A model generated the notes under the pieces. It made no database searches. It saw only the letters and a list, made by a program, of their open reading frames with translations, and had not been told where the DNA came from. 64,000 nucleotides of DNA from the NCBI GenBank assembly GCA_034359265.1, contig CP136890.1:1304501-1368500 (forward strand), in the 5' to 3' direction. This stretch comes from Canna indica. Its lineage: Eukaryota > Streptophyta > Magnoliopsida > Zingiberales > Cannaceae. Position numbers and translations under genes: made by a program. Positions 54,594 through 64,000 of this stretch are shown one piece after another (position 1 is the first letter of the stretch; each line of letters begins with the position of its first letter).

Positions 54594-57500
54594 ATGATGA
54601 TGATGGCTCCCAATCGGGGCGAGGCGCCGGAGGTGGTGGCAGTGAAGGCCGTCGCGGCGATCGGCTGCGGCTACGACCTCTGCTACGATTACTCTTTCAC
54701 CTATGTGAAGCCCGGGCCGGACGGCACCCGCTTGATAGAGCTCGATGGAGCCCTCGCCCACGATCTCGTTCTGCCGGGAGGAGTAGTCGTCCCCAATGTT
54801 CCCAAATCCATTAAGTGCGATAGAGGGGCGAGAACGAGGTTCCGGAGCGATGTGGTCTCGTTTCACCAGGTTTCTTGATACTCTTTGTTTATTCTCTTTT
54901 GGTCTCCCCCCGTAAGCTGTATCTACTTGCGGTGGCTGCTGCAAGCTTATGTAATTAACTGCAGATTTTGTAGACTACTATACCTTAATTCTGTTTGTTT
55001 TGTCTTTTCTTTTCTCCCTCTCACCTTCACTTGTATTCTCTTCATTACAGTTGAATGGAATACATGATGCTTTCTCTCTCTAAAAAGAAAATTGTTTTCG
55101 TTCCCGTGGATTCCCGATTTGATCAATTTTTGTTGTTACTGTACTAAAATTTCTCATTTTACAGCGAAGGAAGTTTCGTATAATCCACTTTTTGTTGTTT
55201 TAACACCAATTTTTGTGTTGCGATTAGATGGCGGAGCAATTCAATCAGTTTATCTCCTTGACGGGGAAAATCCCCAGTGGTGCGTTCAACACAGCGTTTG
55301 ATTTCAGGGGTTGCTGGCAGAAAGACGCATCAGCTACCAAGAGCCTCGCTTTTGACGGTTGGAACATATCGCTCTACAGCGTGGAGCTTGTGAGCTCTCA
55401 TATAGTGTTACTTGACAGAATTAAACAGGAAGTTCCTTCGTCATGGGATCCTGCTGCCCTGGCAGAGTAAGTTCTATTCAGATGATCCATTAAAATCTGT
55501 TAGTAGCTCCCATCTTCAAGCTCTGTCAGTAACTCCCATCTTTAAACTCTATCAGATATCTGAAGGATTCTGCACATACTACTTTGATTTCTATCTTGCC
55601 ATGCATGAATCCATCTTAATCCACAAATCTTAGTTCTTTCTAGCGGTTCCTACAGTTCCTACCCATAAATCCTTCTGCATTACATACATCCTAAAGTCCT
55701 CTTGGATATGAAGTGATCAAGTTCAGCCAACGCGATAAACCAGTTCTTTTGCTTCTGCCATTCTACTATCTCTTCCTACACCAACTGAAATGCCATTTCT
55801 TTTGTTTCTGAGGATGTCTTCCTCAACGAGTAGCATGGTACTCTAGATCTTGCAAATGTCATTCTTGGCTTAGAGTTACATCATTTCTTGAACCTTAAAA
55901 GTATTTTATCCATTCTCCAGGTTTATTGAAAAATACGGCACACACATTATTGCTGGTTTGATGATGGGCGGTAAAGATTTAGTCCACATGAAGCAGCTCA
56001 AAGATTCACCTCTTCACGAAAATGAGGTGCAGAATTTGCTAAAGAATACAGTTGGTGAGAGATTCGATGATACTACAAATAGAGACTGGAATGATGATTC
56101 CTCTAGAAAGTTAAAGGTAAACAACTATGATCTGCAAGACAATAATTTCTATTGTTTTATGTAGTGGGGAAACGGTTAAATAATTTCAAGAAAATTCTGG
56201 AGAACTTGAAATTTTTGTTATATCCGGGTATTAAAAAAAAGAAAAGGTTGGCTGTGGAAGTGGAGAAGTGCCAGGTGGCAGTGAGGGTGAGAATAAGATG
56301 GGTGAGGTGTTGTTGAGAGGTTTTAAAAGAGGGGAGCGGTGAGCGAGAGCGAGGAGGAAGGAGATGCTGCAGGCGGAGAAGTCGGCGTGTGTCGCCGGTG
56401 GAGCTCGTCGTCGCCGGAGTCGCGGGATCGAGGTAGGAGATCTCTCCCTTCTCCTTTACTTCCGCGTTTATTTTCCGACAACGAAGGACGAGATCGCGCT
56501 GAGGAGCCGTGCCGGGCTGGCGGCTGGCTGACCGTGCTTGGTGGTGGCTTTCCCGGCCACTGCTCGGCCGCCAGTGGGTCGGATCGAGCCAGGAGGTCGA
56601 TGAGAGGGCGGAGAGGTCGGCGTGTGGGTCGTAGGCGGCGGCCGAGAGGGAGAGAGGAGGGGTCCGCGGGTGAAAGGAGAGGAGCGAGAGAGAGAGAGAG
56701 TCCCGTCGGTGTCGGAGGCCGAGGAGAAGCGAAGATGTCGGCGAGATGGTCGTTGGCGGCTTGGGGAGCCGCCCGGCGTGGATTTGAGGCGAGCAGAGGA
56801 GGCGACGAGATCGGGTGCAGAAGGGCGGCCGGCGATGAGTCGGACCGGTCGCGGAGGTTGGGGAGAGGGCGGTCGTGCCGCCGAGGTGATCGTCGGTAGC
56901 CGGGATGGCCGGTCGGCGTGGGTTCGAGCGGAGCAGGGAGGTGGCGTCGGGCGCAGGGGCAAGGGGCAGCGTGAGGGGAGAGGGAGACGAGGGGTGAGGA
57001 GAGATAAATAGTGTTTAGAGAATAGAGCTGTATCGCATGAAATTGGGTTAATTTATGAATTATTGAGGTATTTTTGTAGTTGATCGTAGAGTCGTCGAAT
57101 CGAGTTGAGGTTAATACCAAAGTTGTAGATTTTCGCGTGCTGAACGTGATGGTGGTGTCAGATTTCTGATTGGAGATCGTTTGATATGATTTTGAAATAT
57201 TTCAGTATTGATGTTGTTAGTAAGTTAGTGATATAGTTGTATTTGAAATTAATTTAGTTGGTGGGCCCCGAATTGTCTGTTGAAGTTGAGGTGAATAGGA
57301 ATCTTGATCATTTTCGTGAACGCGATGGTGGTGTCGGATTTTAGATTGGAGATCGTTTGATATGATTTTGATATATTTTGATATTTTGCTGTTGTTGAGT
57401 AAGTGATTGATAGTTGTATTTGAAATTAATTTAGTTGGTAGGCCCCGAGTTGTCGGTTGAAGTTAAGGTGAATAGCAATCTTGATCGTTTTCGCGTGCTG

Positions 57501-60500
57501 AACGCGATGGTGGGGTTAGTTTTCCGAGAAAACATTGTTAGGTTGTTCTTTCAGTTGGTTAGTGGTTGAGGTTGTCGAGGTGTTTAAATAATAGTAAATT
57601 ATTAGTCTGAGAATTTAGTCGATTGATTGTTGTGAAATAATTGTGGTTTGGAGAATGAGTTGAGCATGGGTGTTTGGAGAGTGAGTTGAGTTGAGCATGG
57701 GTGTTTGGAGAGTGTGCTGAGGGTGGGTTGAGCCTGCAAGTCTGTTGTTGATTTGTCGTCGGAGATAAATTACGGAAATACCTTTGCTTTCATTGTTTGC
57801 TTTGCTTCCTGAAATTTATTAAACTTCTGTTGCACATTATTGTTGGACATGCCATGTAGAGAAATTGCATGTGTTGCATTTTATTGTTGCTTATTGGTGT
57901 TGTTTATTTGTTGAGCATGTTATTATCCTGTTGATCATGTCATAATCACTTGGAGTTATTATATTGTTGATCATGATAATGTTATGTTAGTAGCATGTTG
58001 ATCATGTCATAATCACTTGGAGTTGTTGCTATGTTGTTGATCATGGTGATATACCTTGTTGCACTCTTGGAGTCGAGTTGCATGGTTGCTGTCGATCTGG
58101 AGGCTACGGCCTCGGAGAGGACTTCGGTCCAGGACCATTTTATTGCGGTACCCTCCAGACATGGGTGAGGGTATGGATATTGACTAGTCACTTTGGGCAC
58201 CTTCGGGTGTGCAGATGTCGGATACGACGCCCGTCGGGCTACCTGCTTGGTGGGGGTAGTCGCGTTACCGTTGGAGCGGACGATTGATGCCACTCTACGG
58301 GTGGTAGAGTGTGGGGTTTTTACCCACTGGTCCACACGCTCGATGATTCAGTTGATGTTGTTTAGGAGTAGGTGAGGTGTATTTGTTGTGTTCATCGTCT
58401 TTGACTGCATCTTAGGCCATGTTGTTATTCATTGTCGAGTTGACACTTGATACTTGTTGATCATATTGTGATTCTCCTACTCAGCATTCGCTGATCTCCA
58501 TTGTTTTTGCTTCAGACTTGAAGGGGTGAGCAGTCGATTTGTAGATCGATGTGTAGATAGTTTTTAGACAGCTAATAGTCAATCGTAGATGTGGAGCTCT
58601 GATGGCGACTGCTTTTGTATTTTGGTTTGTTTTGTCGTCTTATAGCTCGGCTTTGATATTATTATTTTGGAGCTATAATTTGTAGATCAATTTTATATTT
58701 GGTTAAATATTGTATTTGATCGGACTTATGAATTTTAGTTATTGGTTTTTATGTTGTTGTTTTCTTTTATGTTGATTTGTGGCTTTTCATTCCGCTGCGC
58801 GGTGTTCGAGTCGCCGTCACTTCCCGGGCCCGGGGCGCGACAATTTTATTAAAGGATGAGATGGAAAACCCCTAGAAAAGATGTTAGAATGAGTGGCACT
58901 TGGCAGTCATGCTATAAATTTTTACATATTTACAGGAACATAGCATTTCATCCCTAATAGATGAGTTGTCTTTGCCCATAGCTTATTTATTTTGATTTAT
59001 CATATTGATAATCTTTGGTTTTTCTCTTTCATGCCATATGGATTTTAGGACAAGAAGATCGAGAACCACGAAAACCACACATCATTCTTGGATTCTATTC
59101 GATCTACTACTGTGCCACTGTCGAAGAAGGGTGTAAGTTTCTTAGCTAAGTACGACTATCGTTTTTCTTTGCATGGAATTTTACCTGTGTTTGTTTATGC
59201 AGGATATACTATGCAAATTTATGCGTAGAGGAGGAATTGACATATCTCAAAGCCATAGCAAATGGCTTGCAACTATTCCCCAGTCCCCAAGTTTAATAAC
59301 AATGTCTTTTGTACCTATAACTTCTTTGTTAAATGGTGTTAAAGGAAGCGGGTTCCTAAGTCATGCAGTGAACCTTTATCTTCGATGCAAGTATTTGATA
59401 TCTCTACAAACTTCAACATGGTTTATTACAGTATTTTCTTTAGCAGGAGAAACAGGATTATTACAGTATTTCAATTCAACATGATTCTAGATTGATAACT
59501 AAATACAGGGTAATAACAACAAACTGTCGAACTGCCTTATAGATCTAGGACCAATTGATGATATTGAGGACAGCACATTCTTAATGACTGGTTGTCTTGG
59601 CAATTCATTACATGGTTTACTTAATTAAATATATTTTTCCTTATGGCAGGTTTCTACTGTATATGTCTTTTTATTCCATTACTGGAAGATCTTGTTTGAC
59701 ACATTTTATCTTAAACCGATCTCACCCTCCCAATATTTACATCCTAAACTTAAAATAGAAAAAGAAAAGTATATGATGCACAAACAGTTGACTCATCTTT
59801 CTCTTACTATCTGAGATATATTTAACTCTTTTTTTCATGCTATGAATTCATTATAATCTTGGTCTCCTGTAGCATGATGCCTTTTCTTTAGAGATACTTG
59901 TACATCCCTTTCTATGTTGCTTATTGAAGTTGGAAATTTTGACATCACTCTCGCTGATAACTCAGATAAGCCACCAATTGAAGAACTCCAACAATTTCTC
60001 GAGTTTCAAATACCTCGTCAATGGGCTCCAGCGTTTGGCGAGCTTCCTCTTGGTCCACAAAGAAAAAAGCAGACTTTGCAGTCACTCCAGTTTACACTCA
60101 TGGGTCCGAAACTTTATGTCAACAACATTCAGGTATCCTCAGTGGTTCTAAATTACGTGTTTGTAAACTCTAAAACCAGCGTAGTCTGGAAATTTGATTT
60201 CTTGATACCTGCTATTGTTATTTGGAAGTATTAGGAAAATGAACTTCCTCTCAGTCAATGGATAATTTAAAGATTACATTTCTACCTACGCATAGAGTCT
60301 ATTATATCAGCCTTGCCAAGTTACATTTGTACCTTGCACTTCATTATTTGTTCACTATCCTTTTGGTTCTTCTTTATTCATAGGCTAGGCCAAAACGCAG
60401 AGAAGGATCTGCTAGCATCGGAGTATAGTCTTCTACTTTTCCCCTAAACTTTGTTACTTTTGTTTACATCTCTATGATCATAACAGGTTGAATCAGGGAA

Positions 60501-61191
60501 CCGGCCAGTGACAGGGATTCGACTGTATTTGGAGGGAAAAAGGAACGATCGACTAGCAATTCATCTCCAACACCTCTCTTCGCAACCTAACATGTTCGAG
60601 ATCTCTGATGTGACTGCTTATGCTGAGAAGGATATCTCCCATAACGAACGAGAGTATTATGAGCCCATCAGGTGGACAATACTCTCTCATGTTTGCACGG
60701 CTCCTGTACAGTACATTGGAGCGTCCTTCGATGGCTCTGCCTTCATTGTGACCAAAGCCTGGCTGGAAGTGGAGGATTTTGGGATGAGGAAAGTTCTATT
60801 TCTTAGGCTCGGCTTCTCCAACATCAATTTGATGAAAATTCGGCGGTCAGAGTGGGATGAACCTGCAGCTGTTTCGCATAAGTCAGGCTCCATCTCAGCT
60901 TTGATCAGCTCACGGTTCAGCACAGGTCTGATACCCGAACTGAAGCCGAAGGTAGAGGTGAACTCTGCAATCTATCCAAAAGGCCCGCCAGTACCAATCA
61001 GGATGCCGAAGATGTCAAGACTCGTGGACACTACCGAGATGTCAAGGGGCCCAGATGATCTACCAGGGTATTGGGTTGTCACCGGAGCTAAGTTATGTGT
61101 GGATGGTGGTAAGATCTCTCTCAAAGTCAAGTATTCCTTGCTGGTAGAAATGCCTGATGATGACTTCCAACCTGACTTTTATGCCATGTGA
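54594..61191 (+). CDS. MACPF domain protein, CAD1/NSL1 type
   Basis: Seven exons, 54594-54869, 55228-55466, 55921-56116, 59049-59132, 59203-59386, 59966-60132 and 60487-61191, join in phase to 616 residues. The MACPF signature is YGTHIIAGLMMGG (177-189), preceded by WDPAALAEF. Plant-specific blocks follow: VPITSLLNGVKGSGFLSHA, FLEFQIPRQWAPAF and ITGIRLYLEGKRNDRLAIHL-like sequence, then GYWVVTGAKLCVDGGKISLK near the end. In Arabidopsis, CAD1 and NSL1 restrain salicylate-dependent cell death; their biochemical action is not settled (family knowledge). Intron 4 starts with GC rather than GT, at 59387. Intron 3 (2.9 kb) contains a solo LTR. The ATG at 54594 is the first of four consecutive Met codons; the upstream GTG at 54582 is not used. 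The paralogue (CAD1, NSL1, At4g24290 or At1g14780) is not decided. Confidence 0.94.
56216..58842. mobile_element. Solo LTR (2.6 kb) in intron 3 of the MACPF gene
   Basis: Begins TGTTATATCCGGG and ends CCCGGGGCGCGACA, the TG...CA ends of an LTR. It is flanked by the 5-bp duplication ATTTT (56211-56215 and 58843-58847). There is no internal retrotransposon sequence and no second copy, so it is read as a solo LTR left by LTR-LTR recombination. The first ~800 bases are very GC-rich and give long chance frames on both strands. Length and ends suggest a Ty3-type element, but this is an inference. Confidence 0.8.
57080..57517. repeat. Tandem repeat of ~176-181 bp inside the solo LTR
   Basis: The block GATGGTGGTGTC...GATTGGAGATCGTTTGATATG at 57148 recurs at 57324, and its start recurs again at 57505. 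Two full units and part of a third are present, each with GAAATTAATTTAGTTGGT. Confidence 0.8.
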
Positions 61192-61353
61192 GAAAGACAT
61201 GCAAGTTGTGCAGGGGAGTGACAAAGATGGCAATTTCCTTGGTGGACCAGGACCGGATGTGTGCAAGAAATGTAATATGAAAATGTCATGTTGTGTAACT
61301 ATAGTGAGATCAGGCGATGTTGTTAGGTTAGAGGGGTATTCATTGTCATTCTA

Positions 61354-61359
61354 AATAAA
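61354..61359 (+). terminator. Possible polyadenylation signal of the MACPF gene
   Basis: AATAAA lies 163 bases after the stop codon, in a T/G-rich context suitable for plant 3'-end formation. Confidence 0.4.
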
Positions 61360-62418
61360 CTGTCTGTTGTTGATATGTAATGTCATCATTGCTGCCGAAT
61401 AATTCGTAAGTTCTTTAATCATACGGTCTTCTTCGTTCAGACCATCAAGTTGGGCTGCCTTATAATGATCATTTCCACTTTCGTTTTGCTCCTGCGCCAC
61501 TCATTTATAAAGGCAATGTGTGTAAACTGGGCGTTGGCCGTTGGGTCGGATTTTAATGGGAAAATGGATATCTTTTGGATTGTAAAAGATATAATTGAAA
61601 TGGAAACCTGAGTCAGCTTCTTTTCCCAGTCTACTTTTTAGAAAGAAAAAAGAATAAAAAAATCTCGAACTGACTCAGTCAGAATTCATATTTCTACGGA
61701 TAAAATAGAAATATGTCAATTTTCTAAATTCATGTTTTTTTAGTTTTTATCCATTTTCTAGTCAAAATTAAATAAGAATTCAATTGGATTGAAAAATTAT
61801 TGATTGGTTTACTAAAAGAAGCTTATGTTACAAATTTTTTGATGATTTAAAATCAGATGGGTCTTTTACTTTGCCGAATAAAAAATCAATTACATATTGG
61901 ATCGGATTTTCAAATCATATCAAATATCTAGCATTCTTTTTGACACCCTAATCTCATAATTTCAATTAGCACATTCACCCTTAGTTGAGAAATCCAAAAT
62001 CTCGATTACCGCAAATGCTACGATTAACAATTTAAAGTGTAATTTCTTCGGCCATAGATTTCACCCTGGCATGTAACAAGGACACAGATTCTGAAGAGTT
62101 AAGAACACAATTAAATTCTTCCCTTCTTAAGCAATTAATTAACATTTATTCCCCCAGAAAGTAACAAAATTAGCATTTAAAATCGAAGAAATAGAACAAA
62201 TTAATCACTTGACTATATAAATGGAGAGACCTGCAGATGACGTACGCAAGGGGGCTCCGGCTTTAATGCTTCGTCAATTATCTGATGCTGTCAAATCAAG
62301 CGACGCGGACGGTTGCAAAACCCACCATCCATCGGCCGATGCCCTACCACACTCCACCGGAGCCCAAGAAACTGAAACCAGGAAAGAAAAAAACCCCGCG
62401 TTTACACAATTGGTTTCG
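61360..62418. other. Intergenic DNA, no gene seen
   Basis: Mostly AT-rich spacer. The GC-richer part at 62221-62418 has overlapping short forward frames in different phases but no recognisable family. It lies just downstream of the small reverse-strand ORF. Confidence 0.4.
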
Positions 62419-62553
62419 TCACCAAAAAATGAGGAAGGGGATTAACCTGAGAGATCGCGGTGGCGCCTGGTCGGCGATGACGCGGATGAAGAAGTAGGCG
62501 CTGTGGAGAAGAACCACTACGCCGGCGCAGACGAGGATGAACACTTCCAGCAT
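62419..62553 (-). CDS. Hypothetical 44-residue membrane peptide (or first exon)
   Basis: I do not recognise this. The frame MLEVFILVCAGVVVLLHSAY... has one strong hydrophobic helix (residues 3-22) followed by FFIRVIADQAPPRS. It is GC-rich, unlike its surroundings, and lies downstream of an AT-rich promoter-like stretch. A weak donor (CTCAG/GTTAAT) lies after RSLR, so it could instead be the first coding exon of a longer gene. The longer frame upstream lacks an ATG. Confidence 0.35.
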   Translation of the reverse strand: MLEVFILVCAGVVVLLHSAYFFIRVIADQAPPRSLRLIPFLIFW

Positions 62554-63077
62554 CCCCGGGATGCCCTCGTCTCCAGACTGTAGAGAAGAGGAGGAAGGAA
62601 AGAAGAACAGCCAGGCCTCTGAAGCCGATCGATCGCGCAACGGATAGAGAATGAGGTAGCTGAGTTGGAGTCTTCTTCTTTAATACTCTACCACTTCTCT
62701 TCGAGGGTAACCCGCCACGTCAGCTTTCCATTATTCACAACAAATGTAGTTCGTTGGACTACTATTGTCATTGTTTATTATCTGCGTCTCTCTTTCTCGG
62801 GAGCTGACTCGGCAACCAAACATATGCACGCCCCGTTCGGTCTTATACCCACAAATAATGAAGAAACCAATGCATCATTTTCGAATGGTGAGCTGTCGTT
62901 TAAACAAAATAAAGAAGAGCCAAAAAAATAATTATCAAAGGCTGTAATTTGAATAAAGAAGATCAGCATCCAACTCATAAGTTCTGAAAATTTTAAAGAC
63001 ATAAATTGGAAAAAAAAAAACATTATGATTTTACGAACCAATCCTAAACTCATTGTTTATTTTTTATTTTACACATA

Positions 63078-63199
63078 GTGGATTTACCCGGACCTCATGT
63101 ATTCTTATAGTATTTCTGGGATCAATTTTTGTATTAGAAGATCTAGGGGTAGTATTACTTACCAATCCTATTTATTTTGCTTTTTCTTTGGGATTGGTT
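63078..63199 (+). pseudogene. ndhG: Plastid ndhG fragment inserted in nuclear DNA
   Basis: About 122 bases match the 5' end of chloroplast ndhG. GTGGATTTACCCGGACCT corresponds to its first codons, and a later stretch encodes LGVVLLTNPIYFAFSLGLV in another phase. The start codon is altered, an early TAG is present and at least one indel shifts the frame. Similarity stops after the GGATTGGTT block. This is a short, decayed nuclear copy of plastid DNA, not a functional NAD(P)H dehydrogenase subunit gene. Confidence 0.8.
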
Positions 63200-64000
63200 A
63201 AATATCTTAATTATATTTATGGTAATATTCATGAATGATTCAAAATATTCACTTCACTAGTCTGTACAAGTTTTTTTTTCACTAATTACTACTATATCAG
63301 ATACGTCATGGTACGAAATTATTTGGACTACACGATCAAATCAGATTATCAGATCATAGAACGGGACTTTATAAGTAATGTTCAACAAATTAGAATTCAT
63401 TTATCAATCGATTTTTATCTTCCCTTTGAAATATGATGTTTTTTTATCATCAACATTTTATAAACAACTAGAATAATAACTAGCATGTCGACGATGCTGG
63501 TAAGCACAATTACTAGAAGAAGATGCTAACCACAAAGTAACGCTTTGGTCGGTTCTCTCAATCGACAAATGATGTTTCTTACTTGGTTGTAAGTAGGGGT
63601 GGAAATTTTATTTGCATTCGCCAACTAAAAACCACATCCATGTATTCGCAAATAAAAACGGATATGAATGTGAATATGAATTTTAAAAAAGATTATTAGA
63701 CGAAAATAATCTGAACTTTGGCTAAATTCTCAATTATGGTCAATCCTTTGATTGATCTCAATTATATATAAGAATTTACATATTAATTTTAATTATAGTC
63801 TGTCATCTATCAACCGTGAATATGATCATTATTTTACTGACATGACAATCCAAGAATGATTTTAAAAAATCCATTCATCATGTGAGCTGAATATACGTAA
63901 GATTAGTTTTTTAATAAAACTTTTAGTTGGGTCCCATTTCTCTCTTTCTCCTTCTCTTTCTTTTCTTCTCCCCTCCCGTGTTGTCATTCCATCACCATCA
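63200..64000. other. Intergenic DNA, possible start of another hAT-like repeat
   Basis: AT-rich sequence without a recognised gene. TAGGGGTGGAAATTTTATTT at 63594 resembles the left end of hAT-derived repeats in this window, but no matching right end is present before the window stops. Confidence 0.35.

Noticed and set aside
56323..57120. Long reverse- and forward-strand frames (186-265 codons) in GC-rich DNA
   Set aside because: They lie within the solo LTR, overlap in several frames on both strands, and consist of Pro/Arg/Ser- or Gly/Arg-rich sequence expected from GC-rich DNA.
62221..62445. Forward 70-74 codon frames
   Set aside because: Overlapping frames without family resemblance or helix pattern, lying next to a better reverse-strand candidate.

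Overview
The window is nuclear DNA of a flowering plant. The coding genes carry GT-AG introns in AT-rich non-coding DNA, and the families are plant-specific: plastid FTSHI1, an RGGA RNA-binding protein, an arginine-rich tandem zinc-finger protein, an ASPG1-type aspartic protease, a cytochrome b561/DOMON protein and a CAD1/NSL1-type MACPF protein. Two intronless genes (zinc finger, aspartic protease) are strikingly GC-rich while their neighbours are not. That bimodal pattern suggests a monocot, but this is an inference and the species is not identifiable from the sequence alone.

Layout. 1-179 (-): start of a ribosomal-L1-domain protein that runs off the left edge. 180-6064: AT-rich intergenic DNA with a long inverted repeat and an old hAT-like copy. 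6065-7033 (-): RR-TZF zinc-finger gene, divergent from the RGGA gene at 8550-11967 (+, 6 exons). 11968-16507: intergenic, with a well-preserved 450-bp non-autonomous hAT element. 16508-18010 (+): aspartic protease, convergent with FTSHI1 at 18756-27299 (-, 15 exons). 28296-40011 (-, 15 coding exons, plus a 5' UTR exon near 42.4-42.6 kb): a RING+PHD protein of the Arabidopsis At4g10930 type. Its introns hold a foldback element, a complete TRIM retrotransposon and a three-LTR tandem TRIM with an embedded tRNA-Asp-like sequence. 43978-45807 (-): class-3 lipase-like hydrolase of the At4g10955 type, which is also close to At4g10930 in Arabidopsis. 45.8-50.4 kb: intergenic or leader DNA with two hAT elements and an uncertain 149-codon ORF. 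50369-52124 (+): DOMON/cytochrome b561 protein. 54594-61191 (+): MACPF protein, with a 2.6-kb solo LTR in its third intron and a GC-AG fourth intron. 61.2-64 kb: intergenic DNA with a small possible membrane ORF and a broken plastid ndhG fragment.

The genes do not form one pathway, as expected in a plant genome. Several are connected in theme: chloroplast biogenesis (FTSHI1), RNA binding and translation (L1-domain, RGGA, TZF), chromatin (RING/PHD), and cell death or stress (MACPF, aspartic protease, b561). Exon boundaries were derived by hand from splice consensus, reading-frame phase and recalled family conservation; in every model the exon lengths sum to an open frame. The most unusual structure is the tRNA-Asp-like segment, with intact-looking Pol III boxes, that replaces part of a TRIM LTR near 41.5 kb.
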